The notes under the pieces were generated by a model. It worked only from the letters and a program-made list of their open reading frames with translations. It ran no database searches and was not told the DNA's origin. A DNA stretch of 38,065 bases from positions 1-38,065 of the forward strand of contig CAZJQP010000046.1 of assembly GCA_964548225.1 (NCBI GenBank), in the 5' to 3' direction. The DNA comes from CALMEH01 sp964548225. Its GTDB lineage: Bacteria; Acidobacteriota; Blastocatellia; Pyrinomonadales; Pyrinomonadaceae. Both the position numbers and the translations under genes were made by a program. This document shows positions 16,128 to 24,040 of this stretch, one piece after another. Numbering within the stretch: position 1 is the stretch's first letter; each line of letters opens with the position of its first letter.

Positions 16128-17522
16128 TCATCCGCGCATTGCCGATAAAATTTCATCAACAACCTTCTTCGCGTCGCCGAAAAGCATTTGCGTATTTTCG
16201 TAGAAGAACAGAGGATTTTCCACGCCCGCATAACCGCTTGCCATTCCGCGTTTCATGACGATTACGGTGCGCGATTCCCAAACGTGCAGAACGGGCATTC
16301 CGGCAATCGGGCTTGTTGGGTCGTCCAGAGCCGAAGGATTGACGATGTCGTTTGCGCCGATGACGAGAACTACGTCTGTGTCGGAAAAATCGTCGTTGAT
16401 TTCTTCCATTTCCAAAACGATGTCGTAAGGAATGCTGGCTTCGGCGAGCAGGACGTTCATATGTCCGGGCAAGCGTCCGGCGACGGGATGAATTGCAAAA
16501 CGCACCTGAATATCTTTTTCGCGCAAAATTTTGACAACTTCCGCCAAAGAATGTTGCGCCTGCGCGACTGCCAGACCGTAGCCCGGAACGATGACAACTG
16601 ATTTTGAGTTGTCGAGAAGTTCGGCGGTTTGTTCGGCGGAAATCGGGCGAACTTCGCCTTGTTCGCCTTGCGCCGAAGCGGACGCAACCGCGCCTGCATC
16701 TGTTCCAAAACCGCCGAGCATTACGTTAAAAAACGAGCGATTCATTCCACGACACATAATATAACTCAGAATCGCGCCCGAACTGCCGACGAGTGCGCCC
16801 GTGATAATCAGCAAATCGTTGCCGAGCATAAAGCCCGCCGCCGCCGCCGCCCAACCCGAATAGCTGTTGAGCATCGAAACCACGACCGGCATATCCGCGC
16901 CGCCGATTGCCATCACGAAATGAATGCCTAAAACGCCCGTCAAAATCGTCGCCGCCAGAAGCGCAATTTGTCCGTTCGGCGCAGGCGTGATGCAAAACCA
17001 AACGCCGAGCGCAACCGTCGCCGCCAACATCAAAAGATTCAAAACGTGCCGCGCCGGAAGCATCAAAGGCTTGCCGCCGATTGTGCCTTGCAATTTCGCA
17101 AACGCAATGACCGAACCCGTAAAAGTTATCGCGCCGATGCACACGCCGATAAAAATTTCCGCGAGATGAATCAATTCGCCTTCAGCCTTTTTCTCGCCGC
17201 CGAGATACGTCGCAAACCCGACCAAAACCGCCGCCGCGCCGACAAAGCTATGCAATATCGCCACAAGCTGCGGCATCGCCGTCATCTGCACCCGCGAAGC
17301 CACAACCGCGCCGATTATCGCGCCGACAATCAGCATTCCGCCGAGTAGCGGATAATTATCAATTTTTGGGCTAGCCGCCGTCGCCACAAGCGCAATCAGC
17401 ATTCCCAAAATCCCGTAAAAATTCCCGCGCCGCGCCGTCTCTTGCCTCGAAAGACCGCCGAGACTCATAATAAACAACGCACTCGCGGCGATGTATGCAA
17501 CTGTGATTAAACTTTCCCGCAT
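16128..17522 (-). CDS. pntB: NAD(P) transhydrogenase subunit beta
   Basis: The 464-residue integral membrane subunit joins the proton channel to the NADP(H)-binding domain III. About eight membrane segments fill residues 1-260. Domain III covers about 290-464 with VVIVPGYGLAVAQAQH, FAIHPVAGRLPGHMNVLLAE, VIGANDIVNPSA and KRGMASGYAGVENPLF, all family signatures. With PntA it drives hydride transfer between NADH and NADP+ using the proton gradient, supplying NADPH. Its 5' end is duplicated at 18498-18545, on the far side of an AbiEii-like pair that separates it from pntA. The length is normal and the gene looks intact. Confidence 0.97.
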   Translation of the reverse strand: MRESLITVAYIAASALFIMSLGGLSRQETARRGNFYGILGMLIALVATAASPKIDNYPLLGGMLIVGAIIGAVVASRVQMTAMPQLVAILHSFVGAAAVLVGFATYLGGEKKAEGELIHLAEIFIGVCIGAITFTGSVIAFAKLQGTIGGKPLMLPARHVLNLLMLAATVALGVWFCITPAPNGQIALLAATILTGVLGIHFVMAIGGADMPVVVSMLNSYSGWAAAAAGFMLGNDLLIITGALVGSSGAILSYIMCRGMNRSFFNVMLGGFGTDAGAVASASAQGEQGEVRPISAEQTAELLDNSKSVVIVPGYGLAVAQAQHSLAEVVKILREKDIQVRFAIHPVAGRLPGHMNVLLAEASIPYDIVLEMEEINDDFSDTDVVLVIGANDIVNPSALDDPTSPIAGMPVLHVWESRTVIVMKRGMASGYAGVENPLFFYENTQMLFGDAKKVVDEILSAMRG

Positions 17523-17545
17523 TTGATTTTAATTTATAGCTTCGC

Positions 17546-18190
17546 TCATTTCGGCAGAGCGATTTTTCTCAATCTGTTTATCAAATTTTCCAAATAATTT
17601 TCCAATTCTGCCACCGAAACGCCGCCGGGCGGTTGTGAATCTGCGCCGAATTTTATTTGATTCAAAACCCAAGCTAATTGCGCCGCAGTCAATCCCGAAT
17701 CTTTTTTGGCGGCGGCTTCGAGCGCGTTTTCCAAATCGAAACCCGCATTTTCCAATTCTCTGACATCCACCAAATCCCGAATTTCCGAGCGCGAAAGCAG
17801 AGCGCAAAGTTTGTTTGCCAAAATTTCTTCGGGCGCGTCAACGCGAATGTTGTTGATAAATGGCTTTTCGGGAAAAATTTGAAAAACGTATTCCCGAACC
17901 AAATCAATGACGACCGCTTCCGTTTCCCGTTTCAACAAAAAACGCCGAAAATCGGGCGACGTTTGAATTGACTCGACCGTTGCGTTCAGTTCTCCGGCAA
18001 CTTCTTTGACAAGCTGAAAACCGTTTTCCATTTCATTTTCGAGCGTGAACAAATCGAGGTCGAAAGTTTCCCGATGCCCGAAATAAAAACCAACCAGTGC
18101 CGCGCCGCCCGACAGAAAAAAACGATTTTCCCGCGCAAAAAACGCCTCCAAAAAATCGTTTTGCAGATTGTTCAGTTTTGAATTATCCAA
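17546..18190 (-). CDS. AbiEii/AbiGii-family nucleotidyltransferase (toxin-like)
   Basis: The 214-residue protein has the nucleotidyltransferase core of the AbiEii type: FLSGGAALVGFYFGHRETFD followed by LDLFT (the GG...DxD metal-binding motif, residues about 26-49) and later EEILANKLCALLSRSEIRDLVD, the helical signature of this family. These act as toxins in type IV-like or tRNA/GTP-modifying toxin-antitoxin systems and give phage abortive infection. The start is TTG at 18190, with GGAAGG five bases upstream and an 8-base overlap with the end of the preceding small gene, indicating coupled translation. It lies 23 bases before pntB. The usual AbiEi partner is missing; the small gene upstream takes that position. 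Confidence 0.82.
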   Translation of the reverse strand: MDNSKLNNLQNDFLEAFFARENRFFLSGGAALVGFYFGHRETFDLDLFTLENEMENGFQLVKEVAGELNATVESIQTSPDFRRFLLKRETEAVVIDLVREYVFQIFPEKPFINNIRVDAPEEILANKLCALLSRSEIRDLVDVRELENAGFDLENALEAAAKKDSGLTAAQLAWVLNQIKFGADSQPPGGVSVAELENYLENLINRLRKIALPK

Positions 18191-18479
18191 TCAATCCTTC
18201 CTTTTCCCAAAACTCGAACAAAAACTTCCAAAACTCGCGCCTGCGCCCAAGATATTTTTCCAAATTGTCCCAATTCCGCCAAACTTCCTCCGGCGTAGTG
18301 AACTCCCAAACGTCCGTGTCCCGCGCCTCACGCAAAATTTTCCCCAAAAGCCGATGCCGTTCGTGAGTAGAACCCGATTTCAATTTCCGCTTCAATTCGC
18401 CGACGGTCAACGGCTCGTCCCACAAAAAATACGGCACGAGCGAAGCAGAATTTAGATTCGATGAAAGAGTTTTTCGCAT
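18183..18479 (-). CDS. Small partner protein of the AbiEii-like toxin (putative antitoxin)
   Basis: The 98-residue basic protein starts MRKTLSSNLNSASLVPYFLW and continues DEPLTVGELKRKLKSGSTHE, RHRLLGKILREARDTDVWEF, then TTPEEVWRNWDNLEKYLGRR. It is helical, rich in Arg/Trp, and shows no known catalytic motif. It overlaps the AbiEii-like gene, as antitoxin and toxin genes do, and I recall similar short proteins beside AbiEii-type genes, although no formal family name can be given by eye. ATG 18479 is chosen because upstream codons belong to the duplicated pntB fragment. It is not AbiEi, which is larger and has a winged helix. Confidence 0.65.
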   Translation of the reverse strand: MRKTLSSNLNSASLVPYFLWDEPLTVGELKRKLKSGSTHERHRLLGKILREARDTDVWEFTTPEEVWRNWDNLEKYLGRRREFWKFLFEFWEKEGLIG

Positions 18480-18497
18480 TTTTCGATTTAACTTGTC

Positions 18498-18545
18498 ATA
18501 AACAACGCACTCGCGGCGATGTATGCAACTGTCATCAAACTTTCC
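18498..18545 (-). pseudogene. Duplicated 5' end of pntB
   Basis: These 48 bases match pntB 17470-17517 at 46 positions, with 35 identical in a row (18498-18532). In the pntB frame it reads ESLMTVAYIAASALFMTS and then stops; pntB has ESLITVAYIAASALFIMS. It lies between the nuclease gene and the small antitoxin-like gene, that is, at the upstream junction of the toxin pair, while the complete pntB begins just past the downstream junction. It is direct evidence of an insertion or duplication at this place. An ATG inside could still express a 15-residue leader. Confidence 0.9.
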
Positions 18546-18577
18546 TATAATTAGAATCAAGTTTTTCTAAAATAGCT

Positions 18578-19549
18578 TTAGCGTATTCTCAAACTTTGCA
18601 GCCAAGGTAATAAAACATCTTTTGGTTTTAGTTCTAAACGATGCGGAATTAATCGTGCAATACCTTTATCATTCAATAATCTTGGCGCGAATGTAGAGGT
18701 AGTCGTAATCACACCTTTAGAAACATTTGGTTCGGCAGTAATAGTTCCAATCAATGCTCTTACTTCATCCGCTGAAACTGGACGACTGATTTTATACCTC
18801 TTTATTTGATCGAATATTCGAATTGAACCAACACCATTTCTTGTCGCAACTACATCACGTCCTTTGTCGCCGCTTCTTGGAGTAAGTTCTACCTCATATC
18901 CAGCCCTAACATAAGCTCCCGCGATAATTTCCTCAAATTTACGAGGGTCTATTTTGTATAATTCTTCAGGGTTATCTGTGAAAAGTTTTATTATTGCATC
19001 CCAAACAATCCCTACTCCTTCAACTAATCTTCCTTCATTAGTTTTATCTCCAAAAGTGAGAATAGCTTGAACGGTAATGTCTGGAGCATTCTCTAAAATC
19101 GTCCATTTAATTGTCGTTGAACCTTGTGGAGCATCAAGTTTGTGTTCTCTTATAAAATCATTCAAATAATTTGCTTGTCCCGGTCGAAGCGGAATTGCAT
19201 ATAAGTCATCAAAGCCAATAGGAATAATTTTTCTTAATTCTTTATTCCTTTGCATCATTTGGATTGTTATTGGTGGATGAAATTCTTTTTTTCTGTTAAT
19301 AACAACAAGTTGACGCTTTCTAGGGTTAGAATCTGGCTTCTCCGGCTCAATAAAAGTTCGAGGAGGTTCGGAGATTTTACCCCATCCGAAAAAACCTTGA
19401 CTAACATTTGACCATAAATAAACACTATCACCTTTTTTAAGATTAAAATTCGGTGCAATTTCATACTGCCAAAAATCTCCTTCAGGCGGAATAAATATTT
19501 CTGTAATATGTTGAGCTGATAACAGCACCCAGTTTGAAGTATTCGGCAT
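18578..19549 (-). CDS. EVE-like domain fused to Mrr-type restriction endonuclease
   Basis: The 323-residue protein has an N-terminal part (about 1-135) resembling EVE/PUA-like modified-base readers: NWVLLSAQ, FNLKKGDSVYLWSN and GFFGWGKISEPPRTF. The C-terminal part (about 195-320) is an Mrr-type nuclease: RKFEEIIAGAYVRAGYEVEL, SGDKGRDVV and IRIFDQIKRY, giving the Glu, Asp and Gln-x-Lys of the PD-(D/E)xK fold. This layout fits type IV restriction of DNA carrying modified bases. ATG 19549 is chosen over GTG 19555; neither has a strong ribosome binding site. It lies between pntA and pntB on the same strand and is more AT-rich than either, suggesting acquisition. Target specificity cannot be read from sequence. 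Confidence 0.82.
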   Translation of the reverse strand: MPNTSNWVLLSAQHITEIFIPPEGDFWQYEIAPNFNLKKGDSVYLWSNVSQGFFGWGKISEPPRTFIEPEKPDSNPRKRQLVVINRKKEFHPPITIQMMQRNKELRKIIPIGFDDLYAIPLRPGQANYLNDFIREHKLDAPQGSTTIKWTILENAPDITVQAILTFGDKTNEGRLVEGVGIVWDAIIKLFTDNPEELYKIDPRKFEEIIAGAYVRAGYEVELTPRSGDKGRDVVATRNGVGSIRIFDQIKRYKISRPVSADEVRALIGTITAEPNVSKGVITTTSTFAPRLLNDKGIARLIPHRLELKPKDVLLPWLQSLRIR

Positions 19550-19601
19550 AACCACAAATAAATCTTTTGCAAGTTTTATGCAATAAATCTAACTCATAAA
19601 T

Positions 19602-21152
19602 CTACTTTCTAAACATCGCCAACATCCGATTCGTTACGAGAAATCCGCCGGCAATGTTTATCGCGGCGATTAGCACGGCGATTGCGCCTAAGATTGTCGT
19701 GAGATTAAAACTCGTGCCTGTTAATTGCAACATTCCGCCGACGAGAATGATTCCGCTAATCGCATTCGTAACGCTCATCAGCGGCGTGTGCAGAGCGGGT
19801 TTGACGCTCCAGACTAATTGCCAGCCGACGACGCAGGCGAGCATAAAAACCGTGAAATGCGAAAGCGTCGAAGCGGGCGCGGCGTAGCCGATTCCCAACA
19901 ACGCCAAACCTGCCAGCGCGAGCCATAGCGGATTGACGTTGCCGTCCGATTCGTGGCTGTGAGTTGACGTTTTTGCAATCGCCACGGGCGCGGGTTTGGC
20001 GGCGACTCCGGGTTCGGGCGCGGGTTGCGGTGTCGGCGGCGGATAGGTGATTTTGCCTTCGTGGACGATGAGTGCGCCGCGTGAAACTTCGTTTTCGTAA
20101 TCAACCCGTAATTCACCCGTTTCTTTGTTTTGCAATTCTTCGAGGAGCGCGACAATCGTCGAACCGTAAAGCTGGCTCGAAAGACTCGCCATCCGGCTCG
20201 GCAAATCGGTGTAGCCGATAATCGTAACTCCTTTGTGTGAAACGACTTTGCCCGGTTCGGTCATCGCACAATTTCCGCCTTGTTCGGCGGCTAAATCAAC
20301 AATCACCGAACCCGGTTTCATACTCTCGACCATTCCCGTCGTAATCAATTTCGGCGCGGGTTTGCCCGGAATCAGCGCGGTCGTGATGATGATGTCAACT
20401 TCCATCGCTTGCTTTGCGAAAAGTTCCATTTCCATTTCGAGAAATTTGTCCGACATCTGTTTCGCATAACCGCCTTTTCCCTCGCCTTCTTCCTCGATGT
20501 TTATTTCGAGAAATTCCGCGCCCATTGATTTTACTTGGTCGCGTGTCGCCGAACGCGGGTCAAACGCCCGCACAATCGCGCCTAAGCTACGAGCCGCGCC
20601 GATTGCCGAAAGTCCGGCAACGCCCGCACCGATGACCAGAACTTTTGCCGGCTCGACTTTTCCGGCGGCGGTGATTTGTCCGCCGAAAAATCTCGAAAAA
20701 TGGTTTGCCGCTTCGACCACCGCACGATAACCCGCAATATTCGCCATTGCGCTCAAAGCGTCCATTTTTTGCGCCCGTGTGATGCGCGGAACGCTGTCCA
20801 TTCCGAAAACCGTAACTTTTTTGGTCGAAAGTTTTTCGAGAAGTTTTTTATTCTGCGCCGCCCAAACAAAACCGACGAGCGAACCATTTTCCTTCATCAA
20901 ATCAATCTCGTTTTCTTCGGGCGGACGAACTTTTATAACAACATCCGACGAAGCCCAAAGTTCTTTCGTGTCTTCAATTATCACCGCTCCGGCTTCTTTA
21001 TAAGTGCCGTCAAAACAATCAATTCCGCGACCTGCGCCTGTTTCGACGGCGACTTCAAAACCAAGTTTTTTTAAGCGTAAAACCGTCTGCGGCGTAGCGG
21101 CGACGCGCCGTTCGCCTTCGTGAATTTCTTTCGGGACTCCAATTCTAATCAT
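19602..21152 (-). CDS. pntA: NAD(P) transhydrogenase subunit alpha (fused)
   Basis: The 516-residue protein carries the NAD(H)-binding domain I and the membrane helices in one chain, as in the E. coli PntA. It begins MIRIGVPKEIHEGERRVAAT. The Rossmann motif is VLVIGAGVAGLSAIGAARSL, followed by VRAFDPRSATRDQVKSMGAE and the mobile-loop-bearing part (IIGYTDLPSRMASLSSQLYG). After a Pro/Ala linker, about four membrane helices end the chain (NPLWLALAGLALLGIGYAAP to NRMLAMFRK). ATG 21152 is chosen over TTG 21161. It is separated from pntB by 2.08 kb of nuclease and toxin genes. It is divergent from lnt. Confidence 0.96.
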   Translation of the reverse strand: MIRIGVPKEIHEGERRVAATPQTVLRLKKLGFEVAVETGAGRGIDCFDGTYKEAGAVIIEDTKELWASSDVVIKVRPPEENEIDLMKENGSLVGFVWAAQNKKLLEKLSTKKVTVFGMDSVPRITRAQKMDALSAMANIAGYRAVVEAANHFSRFFGGQITAAGKVEPAKVLVIGAGVAGLSAIGAARSLGAIVRAFDPRSATRDQVKSMGAEFLEINIEEEGEGKGGYAKQMSDKFLEMEMELFAKQAMEVDIIITTALIPGKPAPKLITTGMVESMKPGSVIVDLAAEQGGNCAMTEPGKVVSHKGVTIIGYTDLPSRMASLSSQLYGSTIVALLEELQNKETGELRVDYENEVSRGALIVHEGKITYPPPTPQPAPEPGVAAKPAPVAIAKTSTHSHESDGNVNPLWLALAGLALLGIGYAAPASTLSHFTVFMLACVVGWQLVWSVKPALHTPLMSVTNAISGIILVGGMLQLTGTSFNLTTILGAIAVLIAAINIAGGFLVTNRMLAMFRK

Positions 21153-21247
21153 AATTTTCAAGACAGATTAATTTGTTGAAAGTATAAATCATCGCGCCGA
21201 TTTTGCAACTCTGCGCTTGAAACAGTTTTTTGCTAAACTGATAAATA

Positions 21248-22816
21248 ATGAAACTCGCTTCATTAAAAACTATTTTGCCCACATTTTCAAATATCGGTTT
21301 GGCGATTCTTTCCGCCGTTTTGCTGATTCTCGCGTTTCCCGATTTTGAATTTTCGATTCTCGCGTGGGTCGCGCTCGTGCCTTTGTTTTTGGCAATCGAA
21401 CGCGAGAAAAAATCTTGGAAAAAATCTTTTGTTACAGGCTGGATTTTCGGCACAGTTTTTTTCTTCGGAACTTGTTATTGGCTGACCTTCGCGCCGATAA
21501 CTTACGCCGGATTCCCTGTGGCGATTGCGTATTTTTTAATGTTCGGCGTTTCGCTGATTGTCGGGATTTTTCCCGCAATCTTCGGCGCGATTTTTTCGGT
21601 TTTGCTGAAAAGATTCGGCAATTACGCAATTCTTTCCGCGCCGTTTTTGTGGGTTTTTACTGAATTTTTGCGGTATTGGCTGACGGGAAATAATTGGAAC
21701 GCGATTGGTTATTCACAGGCTTTTAGTGTTGTAATAACAGGCTTTGCCAGTTTCGGTGGAGTTTTGCTTGTCAGTTTTATTACAGTTGTTTCAAACGCTT
21801 GTTTTTCTTATTCGTCTATCCAAAGAACCAAAAACAGCAGTTGGTTTGCAATTATTCCGCTGTTCATTATTTTGATAAGTATTTTGACGGGCTTTACGTC
21901 ATCGCCAATCAAAACGGATTTCGGCGAAAAAGCTACTATTGTTGCGGTCCAGCCAAATGTTCCGATGAGCGGTTTGACTTACGAAAAATACGAACAACTT
22001 CTCACGCGCCACATCGAACTTGCTGAAACCGCTCTGAAAAAACGGACAACAGACAACGGACAACGGACAACAATTATCTTTCCCGAATCGCCAATGATTT
22101 TTCAATACGGGCGCGACCGCGATTTGCAGAAATATTTGAAGGATTTTGCCGTAAGAAATAATGTGTCGGTTTTGCTCAATTCTGCCGAAAATACAAACGA
22201 CGGAAACCGCATTTTGAATTCTGCCGTAATGACAAACGAACGCGGCGAAAAAACGGCGCAATATGACAAAATTCATCTGCTTCCGTTTGGCGAATATATT
22301 CCGTTTCCCGAACCTTTGGCAAGCCAAATGCCCGCGTTTGTCGGCAATTTCGAGTTTGGTAACGAATACGATTTACTCCAATTCGGCGAAGCACGCGGCG
22401 GCGTGATGATTTGTTTTGAATCGCATTTCGGCGAGCTTTCGCGTGAATACACAAAACGCGGCGCAGATGTTTTAATCGAAATGACAAACGACGGATATTT
22501 AGGAAATACGCCCGTTTTGCGGCAACATCTGGCAAATTCGGTCTTTCGCGCCGTTGAAACAAATCGTCCGCTTTTGCGCGTAACAAACGTCGGCATCACG
22601 GGTTACATCAACGAACGCGGCGAAGTTTCGGACACGGCGGAAGTTTATCAGGAAGCGACGCGAGTTTGGACGATTTCAAAATCGGACGGACGGCAAACAA
22701 TTTATGTAAAATACGGCGATTGGTTCGCTTGGTTGTGTTCGTCGGTGAGTTTGGCTTTATTGATTTGGAGTTTTGTTTCAACGCAAAGGCGCAAAGATGC
22801 AAAAGCGCAAAGTTAA
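21248..22816 (+). CDS. lnt: Apolipoprotein N-acyltransferase
   Basis: The 522-residue inner-membrane enzyme adds the third acyl chain to lipoproteins. Six or so membrane segments lie at 15-220, then a nitrilase-like periplasmic domain with the catalytic set Glu280 (IIFPES), Lys341 (YDKIHLLPFGEYIPF) and Cys389 (GVMICFES), matching E. coli Glu267/Lys335/Cys387, and a final membrane segment. Codons 266-275 (KRTTDNGQRTT) are made of repeated GGACAAC/AGACAAC words that look like an intergenic repeat read in frame. The C-terminal QRRKDAKAQS is encoded by the left arm of an intergenic palindrome. Both affect linker or tail regions only. The window's lipoproteins (26804, 33575) are among its expected substrates. 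Confidence 0.95.
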   Translation: MKLASLKTILPTFSNIGLAILSAVLLILAFPDFEFSILAWVALVPLFLAIEREKKSWKKSFVTGWIFGTVFFFGTCYWLTFAPITYAGFPVAIAYFLMFGVSLIVGIFPAIFGAIFSVLLKRFGNYAILSAPFLWVFTEFLRYWLTGNNWNAIGYSQAFSVVITGFASFGGVLLVSFITVVSNACFSYSSIQRTKNSSWFAIIPLFIILISILTGFTSSPIKTDFGEKATIVAVQPNVPMSGLTYEKYEQLLTRHIELAETALKKRTTDNGQRTTIIFPESPMIFQYGRDRDLQKYLKDFAVRNNVSVLLNSAENTNDGNRILNSAVMTNERGEKTAQYDKIHLLPFGEYIPFPEPLASQMPAFVGNFEFGNEYDLLQFGEARGGVMICFESHFGELSREYTKRGADVLIEMTNDGYLGNTPVLRQHLANSVFRAVETNRPLLRVTNVGITGYINERGEVSDTAEVYQEATRVWTISKSDGRQTIYVKYGDWFAWLCSSVSLALLIWSFVSTQRRKDAKAQS

Positions 22817-22854
22817 AAAAAATCTTTGCGTCCTTGCGTCTTTGTGTCTTTGCG
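22782..22854. repeat. Inverted repeat of CGCAAAG words overlapping the lnt 3' end
   Basis: The arm 22782-22812 and arm 22824-22854 are imperfect reverse complements, both built of CGCAAAG(N) words about 8-9 bases apart. The left arm encodes the last ten residues of Lnt, and the right arm ends 15 bases before the prfB start. It belongs to a common type of intergenic palindrome and may terminate or process the lnt-prfB transcript. Confidence 0.75.
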
Positions 22855-22869
22855 TTAAAAATTAAACAG

Positions 22870-23948
22870 ATGGAATTATCGGATTTACAAACAAAATACG
22901 AAGNNNNNNNNNNTTCTTTGACGCAGATTCAAAGCGCAAAGAACTTGAAATTTTAGAAGCACAAATCGGCGAGCCGGATTTTTGGAATGATTCGCAGAAC
23001 GCGCAGAAAATTGTCCAGCAGAGAAGTCGAATTGAAAAGGCTTTGACGCATCAGGAAAATTTTGAAACCGCGATTTCGGATGCGGAAGTGTTATTTGAAT
23101 TTGCTGAAACGGACGAAAGTTCGGGACAAGAATTGCAAAATTTGATTGCAAAACTCGAAACCGAAGTCGCCGAAGCCGAAACTCAGAGTTTGCTTTCGGG
23201 CGAAACGGACGCGAATAACGCGATTTGCTCGATTCAATCGGGCGCGGGCGGCACGGACGCGCAAGATTTTGCCGAAATGCTTTTGCGGATGTATCTGCGT
23301 TGGGCGGAACGCAAAGGTTTCAAAGTCGAAATTTTGGACGAGCAATCGGGAAGCGAAGCCGGAATAAAATCGGCGACTTTTCGTGTTGAGGGCGAATATG
23401 CTTACGGACTTCTTTCGGCGGAAGCGGGCGTTCATCGGCTTGTGCGGATTTCGCCGTTTAATTCGGGCGGAAGCCGTGAAACTTCGTTCGCGTCGCTTTT
23501 TGTTTCGCCGGAAATTGACGAAAATATCGAAGTTGAAATAAACGACAAAGATTTGCGCGTTGACACTTATCGCTCATCGGGCGCGGGCGGTCAGCACGTT
23601 AATGTTACGGATTCGGCGGTCAGAATTACGCATCTGCCGACGGGAATTGTCGTAACGTGCCAAAATCAGCGTTCGCAACTCCAAAACCGCGCCGTCGCCA
23701 TGCAGGTTTTGCGCTCGAAACTTTATGAACTTGAGATGGAAAAACGCAAATCCGAAACCGCCGAACTCGAAGCAAACAAACAAGATATTTCGTTCGGTTC
23801 GCAGATTAGAAACTACGTTTTGCATCCGTATCGTTTGGTAAAAGACACGCGAACAAAATTTGAAGTTACGGACGTTGACGCGGTTTTAGATGGCGCGATT
23901 GATGAATTTATTAAGGAATTTTTGTTGTTTAAGAAAAGCGCATCGTAA
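22870..23948 (+). CDS. prfB: Peptide chain release factor 2 (programmed +1 frameshift; assembly gap inside)
   Basis: RF2 ends translation at UGA and UAA. Frame zero begins MELSDLQTKYE, meets the N run at 22904-22913, then CTTTGAC at 22916-22922: CTT-TGA-C is the classic RF2 frameshift site. After the +1 shift it reads DADSKRKELEILEAQIGEPD and continues to the end. The codon-recognition motif SPF is present (RISPFNSGG), as is GGQ (SSGAGGQHVN). With exactly ten N the CTT-TGA would be out of frame; a true gap of 12 bases would restore it and fit the usual KYEALRGFL plus AGGGGG stimulator. The stimulator itself is hidden by the N. The start codon is certain only by homology. Confidence 0.93.
22904..22913. 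other. Assembly gap (10 N) inside prfB
   Basis: Ten undetermined bases fall immediately before the RF2 frameshift site. Ten N is a common scaffold placeholder, so the true length may differ. The reading frames on either side suggest that it is a multiple of three, probably 12. Confidence 0.95.
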
Positions 23949-23953
23949 ATTTA

Positions 23954-24033
23954 GTTTCTGGTTTCTCGTTTCTGGTTTCTCGTTAAAAAGCTAAGAACCA
24001 GAAACGAGAAACCAGAAACGAGAAACCAGAAAC
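23954..24033. repeat. 31-bp perfect inverted repeat between prfB and ftsK
   Basis: The left arm 23954-23984 is the exact reverse complement of 24003-24033, with an 18-nt loop. Each arm is two copies of a 15-base word, GTTTCTGGTTTCTC-like, so the stem is built from tandem repeats. It starts 6 bases after the prfB stop and ends 7 bases before the ftsK start, and would hide the ftsK ribosome binding region if folded. No T-run follows. Confidence 0.85.
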
Positions 24034-24040
24034 CTAAAGA

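Noticed and set aside
18533..18590. Open frame EYAKAILEKLDSNYRKV between the nuclease gene and the pntB fragment
   Set aside because: It looks protein-like but is only 17 codons without a start; it may be an old frame-shifted end of the nuclease, and this cannot be decided here.
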